Position numbers and translations under genes: made by a program. 15,555 nt of DNA from an uncultured Pelagibacteraceae bacterium (GTDB lineage: Bacteria > Pseudomonadota > Alphaproteobacteria > Pelagibacterales > Pelagibacteraceae), in contig CABYKW010000011.1 in assembly GCA_902519635.1 (NCBI GenBank), forward strand, positions 1-15,555, given 5' to 3'. Shown here piece after piece: positions 11,134 through 15,555 of this stretch; positions within the stretch are counted from its first letter, which is position 1, and every line of letters begins with the position of its first letter. The notes under the pieces are model-generated. The model did no database searches, was not told the DNA's origin, and worked only from the letters and a program-made list of their open reading frames with translations.

Positions 11134-11859
11134 ATGACTACAATAAATAAAGAGGAAATTCAAAAGTTTTCAAAACTAGCTGATGAATGGTGGGATGTTA
11201 ATGGTAAATTTAAACCTTTACATATGTTTAATCCTATCAGAATTGAATATATTTTAGACGAAATTTCAAAACATTTTAAATTAGATAAAAACAAAAAATT
11301 TTTCCTCAAAAATTTGGAGATTTTAGATATTGGTTGTGGAGGTGGACTGATAAGTGAACCTATGGCACGCTTAGGAGGTAATGTAACAGGCATAGATGCC
11401 TCTGAAAAAAATATAAAAATTGCATCTCTTCATAGTAAAGAAAATAATTTAAAGATTACTTATTTAAATAAATCTCCAGAACAGTTAGATGATGAAGAAA
11501 AATTTGATATAATTCTAAATCTTGAAGTCGTTGAACATGTCGATAATTTAGATCTATATCTTAAGTCTTGTTATAAATTATTAAAACCAAACGGATTAAT
11601 GTTTACCGCAACAATTAATAGAACGTTTACATCTTATATTAAAGCAATCATTGGTGCAGAATACATATTAAGATGGCTGCCTATTGGTACACATGATTGG
11701 AATAAGTTTATTAAACCAGAAGAAATGCAAAAGAAATTGGTCGATATAAATCTTTTAACAAATAGTATTAAAGGACTAGAATTTAATCCTATTTTTAATA
11801 AATGGAAAAAAACTGAAAATCTCTCAGTAAATTATATTATTAGTAGTTATAAAAATTAA
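11134..11859 (+). CDS. ubiG: Ubiquinone biosynthesis O-methyltransferase
   Basis: UbiG performs both O-methylations of ubiquinone synthesis with S-adenosylmethionine. The protein is 241 residues, the usual length. The N-terminal signature FSKLADEWWDVNGKFKPLHMFN (12-33) with NPIRIEYI is characteristic of the family and separates it from generic methyltransferases. Motif I is LDIGCGGGL (64-72), the acidic residue closing strand 2 is in GIDAS (86-90), and the motif III region is around EVVEHVDNL (131-139). IIGAEYILRWLPIGTHDWNKF (172-192) matches the membrane-associated insertion typical of UbiG. It is alone on the plus strand between divergent lysC and a convergent DUF1178 gene whose stop overlaps its own. 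Confidence 0.96.
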   Translation: MTTINKEEIQKFSKLADEWWDVNGKFKPLHMFNPIRIEYILDEISKHFKLDKNKKFFLKNLEILDIGCGGGLISEPMARLGGNVTGIDASEKNIKIASLHSKENNLKITYLNKSPEQLDDEEKFDIILNLEVVEHVDNLDLYLKSCYKLLKPNGLMFTATINRTFTSYIKAIIGAEYILRWLPIGTHDWNKFIKPEEMQKKLVDINLLTNSIKGLEFNPIFNKWKKTENLSVNYIISSYKN

Positions 11860-12278
11860 TTATCTTTACCAACCCAAGGGACGCTTAATAAATCAATACC
11901 TTCTTCCTCTAATTCTTTTCTTTCTTCTGTGGTAGTTGTTCCGTAAATACTCTTTTTACTATCCTTGTCATAATAAAGATCTCTTACTTTTTCACTAAAC
12001 TTATCGCCAACAAATTCAAAATTTTTCTCTATATGCTCTCTAAGTTTTATAAGTTGGTTCTTCTCACTTAATAGTCTTTGATCTAGAAGGTTGATTTTAT
12101 CTTCATTTAATTTAGTTCCTGAAACCATCGGTGACATTATTGATTTCTGAATATTGTTTGAAGAACAGTAAATGCATTCAAGCAATTTTTTTTTGTTTAA
12201 TTTATTGAACTCTTTAGAATCTGAAAACCAGCTCTCAAATTCATGATTATTATCGCACTTAAGATTATATTTTATCAT
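11856..12278 (-). CDS. DUF1178 family protein, possible zinc ribbon
   Basis: This 140-residue protein belongs to a family of unknown function that I recognise as DUF1178. The N-terminus MIKYNLKCDNNHEFESWF is characteristic. C8 and H12, together with C35 and C38 (CIYC), look like a small metal-binding ribbon. The middle (about 58-108) is charged and probably helical. The end, EEGIDLLSVPW, resembles the Pro-Trp ending usual in the family. It lies 25 nt after argJ on the same strand and probably shares its transcript. Its stop codon overlaps the ubiG stop by three bases on the opposite strand. No function can be assigned; the neighbourhood gives no firm clue. Confidence 0.8.
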   Translation of the reverse strand: MIKYNLKCDNNHEFESWFSDSKEFNKLNKKKLLECIYCSSNNIQKSIMSPMVSGTKLNEDKINLLDQRLLSEKNQLIKLREHIEKNFEFVGDKFSEKVRDLYYDKDSKKSIYGTTTTEERKELEEEGIDLLSVPWVGKDN

Positions 12279-12303
12279 TAAAATATCCTATCCAGTTTTT
12301 TTT

Positions 12304-13608
12304 CTAATTTCTATAGTCTGCATTAATATCTATGTAATCATGTGTGAAATCACATGTATAACACTCGAATGCATCGTTACCTAATTTCAAGTTTATTTCC
12401 ATAGTTATAGAGTCCCATTCCATATATTCTTTTAATTTTTCTTCATTATAACTATCAGCAATTTTTCCATTTTCGGCAACAATAAAATTGCCTAATTTAA
12501 TTTTTAGTTTTTTGGAGTCAATTATTTCTCCCGATTTCCCGATCCCCATGATAATTCTTCCCCAGTTTGGATCTTCTCCTGCTACGGCTGTTTTAATCAA
12601 AGGAGAATTTGCAATTGAAAAAGCAATCTTCTTAGCGCTTCCTAATGATTTGGCATTAATAACTTTTACTGTTAAAAATTTTTTTGCACCTTCACCGTCT
12701 ACTACAATTTGTTTTGCAAGGTTTAAACATAGTTTTTTTAAACTTAATTCAAATTTCTGAATTATTTTATCGTTTAAAGAAAGGTTTTGACCTAACTTAA
12801 TTACTCTAGTGGAAAATAAAGAAACCATATCATTTGTGGATTGGTCGCTATCAACAGTTATAGCATTAAATGTGTTTGCTACCGCTTTTTTTAAAAGTGA
12901 CCTTAATAAATTTGAACCTATATCTGCATTAGTAAAAATAAATGATAACATTGTTGCTAGATTAGGAGCAATCATTCCTGAACCTTTTGCAATTCCACAT
13001 ATCTTAATCAATTCATCTCCAAATATAATTTCTTCATAAGCTACTTTTGGTTTTGTGTCAGTTGTCATCATGCCAGAGGCTACTTTCAGCCAAAATAATT
13101 TATTATGTTCTTTTTTTAGTTTTTCAACTAAATCAGGTAAAGCATCTTTTATTTGATCAACTGGAAATTCTTCTCCTATAACGCCTGTAGAAGCAAAAAT
13201 TAAATCTTTAATTCTTACGGTTTCAGTTGTGCCTTTTTCTGATTTTGATTCTTTTAAAGTTAAAATTCTTGATAAATTTTTTGCTATAATATCTAAACTT
13301 TCTTTTCCTTGCTTACCTGTAAAAGTATTTGCATTTTTTGTATTAACCAGCAAACCTTTTATTGATTTTTTATGAGAATTATTGTTCCAAGATATCGTCT
13401 CTGAAATTATACTGTTTGTTGTCGTTACAGTAGCGTAATTTGCGCCTTTGCTAAAATAAAATAATGATAAGTCGTCTCTTCCATTTCCATACAGATCTGC
13501 AGATACAGAAGACATTTCTAGCCCTTCCAGTTGTTTAAGGTTTTGAAACTCCCCCATTTTTGACAGTTTAGTTTTATCGTTAAGGAAATTTTTTAAGTTT
13601 ATTGTCAT
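12304..13608 (-). CDS. argJ: Bifunctional ornithine acetyltransferase / N-acetylglutamate synthase
   Basis: ArgJ transfers the acetyl group from N-acetylornithine to glutamate, recycling it in arginine biosynthesis; some members also use acetyl-CoA. The 434-residue length is a little above the usual about 400. The precursor cuts itself before the Thr of the ATML motif, here T219 within KGSGMIAPNLATML (208-221), giving alpha and beta chains. Other conserved blocks are ASTGVIGE (139-146), SGMMTTDT (178-185), TVDSDQSTND (251-260) and GEDPNWGRI (344-352). One oddity is NTKNAN (89-94), where the family usually has a Gly in place of Lys91. It ends in TAG, unlike its neighbours. The start is supported by a 44-nt divergent spacer to secA. 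The DUF1178 gene follows on the same strand. Confidence 0.95.
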   Translation of the reverse strand: MTINLKNFLNDKTKLSKMGEFQNLKQLEGLEMSSVSADLYGNGRDDLSLFYFSKGANYATVTTTNSIISETISWNNNSHKKSIKGLLVNTKNANTFTGKQGKESLDIIAKNLSRILTLKESKSEKGTTETVRIKDLIFASTGVIGEEFPVDQIKDALPDLVEKLKKEHNKLFWLKVASGMMTTDTKPKVAYEEIIFGDELIKICGIAKGSGMIAPNLATMLSFIFTNADIGSNLLRSLLKKAVANTFNAITVDSDQSTNDMVSLFSTRVIKLGQNLSLNDKIIQKFELSLKKLCLNLAKQIVVDGEGAKKFLTVKVINAKSLGSAKKIAFSIANSPLIKTAVAGEDPNWGRIIMGIGKSGEIIDSKKLKIKLGNFIVAENGKIADSYNEEKLKEYMEWDSITMEINLKLGNDAFECYTCDFTHDYIDINADYRN

Positions 13609-13652
13609 AATTACTATTTAATTTAGATTATAAATACATATATAGAAGTATA
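13609..13652. promoter_or_regulatory. argJ/secA divergent promoter region
   Basis: This 44-nt, almost pure A/T spacer separates two divergent starts. ATTATA at 13627-13632 reads TATAAT on the minus strand, 18 nt before the argJ start. The overlapping TATAAA (13630-13635) could serve secA. No convincing -35 boxes exist; a minus-strand -35 would have to overlap the secA start. Only a weak AGAAG (13645-13649) precedes secA as a ribosome binding site. Confidence 0.4.
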
Positions 13653-15555
13653 ATGAATGTATTTACAAGGACTTTTAATAAAATATTTAAAAGCTCTAAT
13701 CAACAAGAATTGGATAAAACAAAGAATTTAATTTCTGCCATAAACAGCCAAGAGGATCTAATAAAATCTCTCTCTGATGGAGAATTTAAAGAGAAAACAT
13801 TAAACCTAAAACGATCAGTTCAAGAAGGCAACTCTCTTGATAATTTAATTCCAGAAAGTTTTGCTTTGGTTAGAGAAGCAGCAAAAAGAACATTAGGGGA
13901 AAGACACTATGATGTTCAATTGGCTGGAGGTATAATTTTACATCAAGGTAAAATCGCTGAAATGAAAACTGGTGAAGGAAAAACATTAGTTTCTACTCTT
14001 CCTGCTTATCTCAATTCATTGACGGATAAAGGAGTTCATATTGTTACTGTAAATGATTATTTAGCGAAAAGAGACTCTGAATGGATGGGTAAAATATTTA
14101 ATTTTTTAGGAACTTCCACGGGATGTATAACTAACGATTTAGACGACTTGCAAAGGCAAAAAAATTATAAATGCGATATTACATATGCAACAAACAACGA
14201 GCTGGGTTTTGACTATCTTAGAGACAATATGAAATATGAACTTAATGAGATGGTTCAAAGAGATCATAATTATTGTATTGTGGATGAAGTTGACAGTATT
14301 TTAATCGATGAGTCTAGAACGCCCTTAATCATCTCAGGAAAATTAGAGGACAAAACTAATCTCTATTCAGTTTCAAATGAGTTTATTAAACATTTGCAAA
14401 AAAATGACTTTGAGTTAGATGAAAAAAATAAAAATGCAATTTTGACAGATCAAGGAATAGATAAAATTGAAAAATTATCTATTCAAAAAAGAATTCTTAA
14501 AAATAATAATTTTTATGATCCAGAAAACTTAAGTCTTGTTCATCATATAAATCAAGCTCTTAAAGCCAATCTGCTTTTTAAAAAGGATGCAGACTATATT
14601 GTTAGAGATGGAAAAGTACAAATTATTGATGAATTTACTGGTAGAGTTTTGGATGGAAGAAGATTTTCTGACGGATTGCATCAGGCGTTAGAAGCTAAAG
14701 AAAATGTCAAGATTGAAGAAGAAAACCAAACATTAGCTTCGATTACGTATCAAAATTATTTTAGACTATACAAAAAATTATCTGGGATGACAGGAACCGC
14801 AATGACAGAAGCCGAAGAGTTTTATGATATTTATAAATTGAACGTCGTTTCAATTCCTACAAATAAAAAGATGCAAAGAAAAGATTTTAATGATCAAATT
14901 TATAGAACTGAACCTGAAAAATATAATGCTATTACTAATAAAATTATCGAATGTAATAATAAAGGACAACCCGTTTTAGTTGGAACTACAAGTGTTGAAA
15001 AATCTGAAAAAATTTCTGCTTTTTTAGATGATAAAAAAATCAAACATAACGTACTAAACGCTAAACAACACGAAAAAGAAGCAAAAATTATAGCTGAGGC
15101 AGGAAAAATTAATGCTGTAACAATTGCAACTAATATGGCTGGTCGTGGAACTGATATAAAATTAGGCGGAAATAAAGATTTTATTGAAGAAGGAAAAATT
15201 AACGACATAGATCAAATTAAAAAAGATGAATCGAAAATAAAAAATATTGGAGGTCTTTTTATAATAGGTACAGAAAGACATGAAAGCAGGAGAATTGACA
15301 ATCAATTGAGAGGAAGATCAGGTAGACAAGGAGATCCTGGAAGTTCAATTTTTTTTATAAGTCTCCAAGACGAATTAATGAGAATATTTGGAGGTGATTC
15401 TATAGATGGAATGTTAAAAAAATTAGGACTTAAAAAAAATGAGTCGATTGATCACCCGTGGATCAATAAAGCCATGGAAAGAGCTCAAAAAAAAGTTGAG
15501 GCGAGAAATTTTGATATCAGAAAAACATTAATTAAATTTGATGATGTAATGAATG
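13653..15555 (+). CDS. secA: Preprotein translocase ATPase SecA (3' end outside window)
   Basis: SecA is the ATPase that drives unfolded preproteins through SecYEG. The frame is open from ATG 13653 to the window end, 634 codons of a protein that is usually about 850-900, so the C-terminal part is missing only because of the window edge. Seen in order: N-terminal helix; Walker A MKTGEGKT (104-111); VNDYLAKRD (133-141); Walker B DEVD (211-214) with [11 protein letters not shown] (219-229); the preprotein cross-linking domain (about 230-370); GMTGTA and the second nucleotide-binding fold with [13 protein letters not shown] (about 494-506); and [11 protein letters not shown] (starting about 553). 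The helical scaffold begins near the end. All motifs are intact. It is divergent from argJ. The start [16 protein letters not shown] is normal for alphaproteobacterial SecA. Confidence 0.97.
   Translation, partial: MNVFTRTFNKIFKSSNQQELDKTKNLISAINSQEDLIKSLSDGEFKEKTLNLKRSVQEGNSLDNLIPESFALVREAAKRTLGERHYDVQLAGGIILHQGKIAEMKTGEGKTLVSTLPAYLNSLTDKGVHIVTVNDYLAKRDSEWMGKIFNFLGTSTGCITNDLDDLQRQKNYKCDITYATNNELGFDYLRDNMKYELNEMVQRDHNYCIVDEVDSILIDESRTPLIISGKLEDKTNLYSVSNEFIKHLQKNDFELDEKNKNAILTDQGIDKIEKLSIQKRILKNNNFYDPENLSLVHHINQALKANLLFKKDADYIVRDGKVQIIDEFTGRVLDGRRFSDGLHQALEAKENVKIEEENQTLASITYQNYFRLYKKLSGMTGTAMTEAEEFYDIYKLNVVSIPTNKKMQRKDFNDQIYRTEPEKYNAITNKIIECNNKGQPVLVGTTSVEKSEKISAFLDDKKIKHNVLNAKQHEKEAKIIAEAGKINAVTIATNMAGRGTDIKLGGNKDFIEEGKINDIDQIKKDESKIKNIGGLFIIGTERHESRRIDNQLRGRSGRQGDPGSSIFFISLQDELMRIFGGDSIDGMLKKLGLKKNESIDHPWINKAMERAQKKVEARNFDIRKTLIKFDDVMN

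Noticed and set aside
12488..13039. Two plus-strand frames opposite argJ
   Set aside because: Antisense shadows; the argJ frame contains all family motifs.
14900..15208. Minus-strand 102-codon frame
   Set aside because: Lies opposite the SecA second nucleotide-binding fold, whose frame is intact.
13653..15555. Truncated secA pseudogene
   Set aside because: The frame has no internal stop and all motifs; it is cut only by the window end.

Overview
The window is AT-rich chromosomal DNA from an alphaproteobacterium, almost certainly of the SAR11 group (Pelagibacterales). The 16S rRNA contains stretches that match, as I remember them, several SAR11-specific probe sites (4268-4285, 4322-4339, 4340-4361 and 4615-4636). 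It also carries the base at 4028 that makes SAR11 mismatch the original 806R primer. Protein genes are very AT-rich, spacers are a few to a few tens of bases, and all eight complete CDS end in TAA or TAG. Subclade and strain cannot be resolved from the sequence alone.

Layout. (1) 1-5088 is a minus-strand rRNA operon, transcribed 16S - tRNA-Ile(GAT) - tRNA-Ala(TGC) - 23S, with its promoter and leader at about 4770-5000. Both large rRNAs are bracketed by long complementary arms, as expected for RNase III-type maturation, and the 23S-side spacer holds three hairpins. No 5S gene is visible in the short flank beyond the 23S. (2) 5089-6432 is a membrane-anchored M23 peptidase gene, divergent from the rRNA operon. 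(3) 6452-11071 is a tightly packed minus-strand cluster transcribed lysC - ispG - prfA - prmC - DUF4167 gene, with joints of 2 nt, 3 nt, a 1-nt overlap and 23 nt. (4) ubiG (11134-11859, +) is divergent from lysC and converges on a DUF1178 gene with overlapping stop codons. (5) argJ and the DUF1178 gene are in tandem on the minus strand. (6) secA starts at 13653 on the plus strand and runs off the end of the window.

Functionally these are housekeeping genes: ribosome production, translation termination (RF1 and the enzyme that methylates it), isoprenoid precursor and ubiquinone synthesis, aspartate-family and arginine biosynthesis, cell-wall remodelling and protein export. Two small proteins, DUF4167 and DUF1178, have no established role.

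I found no convincing undescribed system, mobile element, CRISPR array or defence locus. The most interesting signals are structural: two covarying twin hairpins in the rRNA spacer, the processing stems, a repeated TTAGCGNTAA motif bracketing the likely rRNA promoter, and ispG lying where many alphaproteobacteria, as I recall, carry ptsP.
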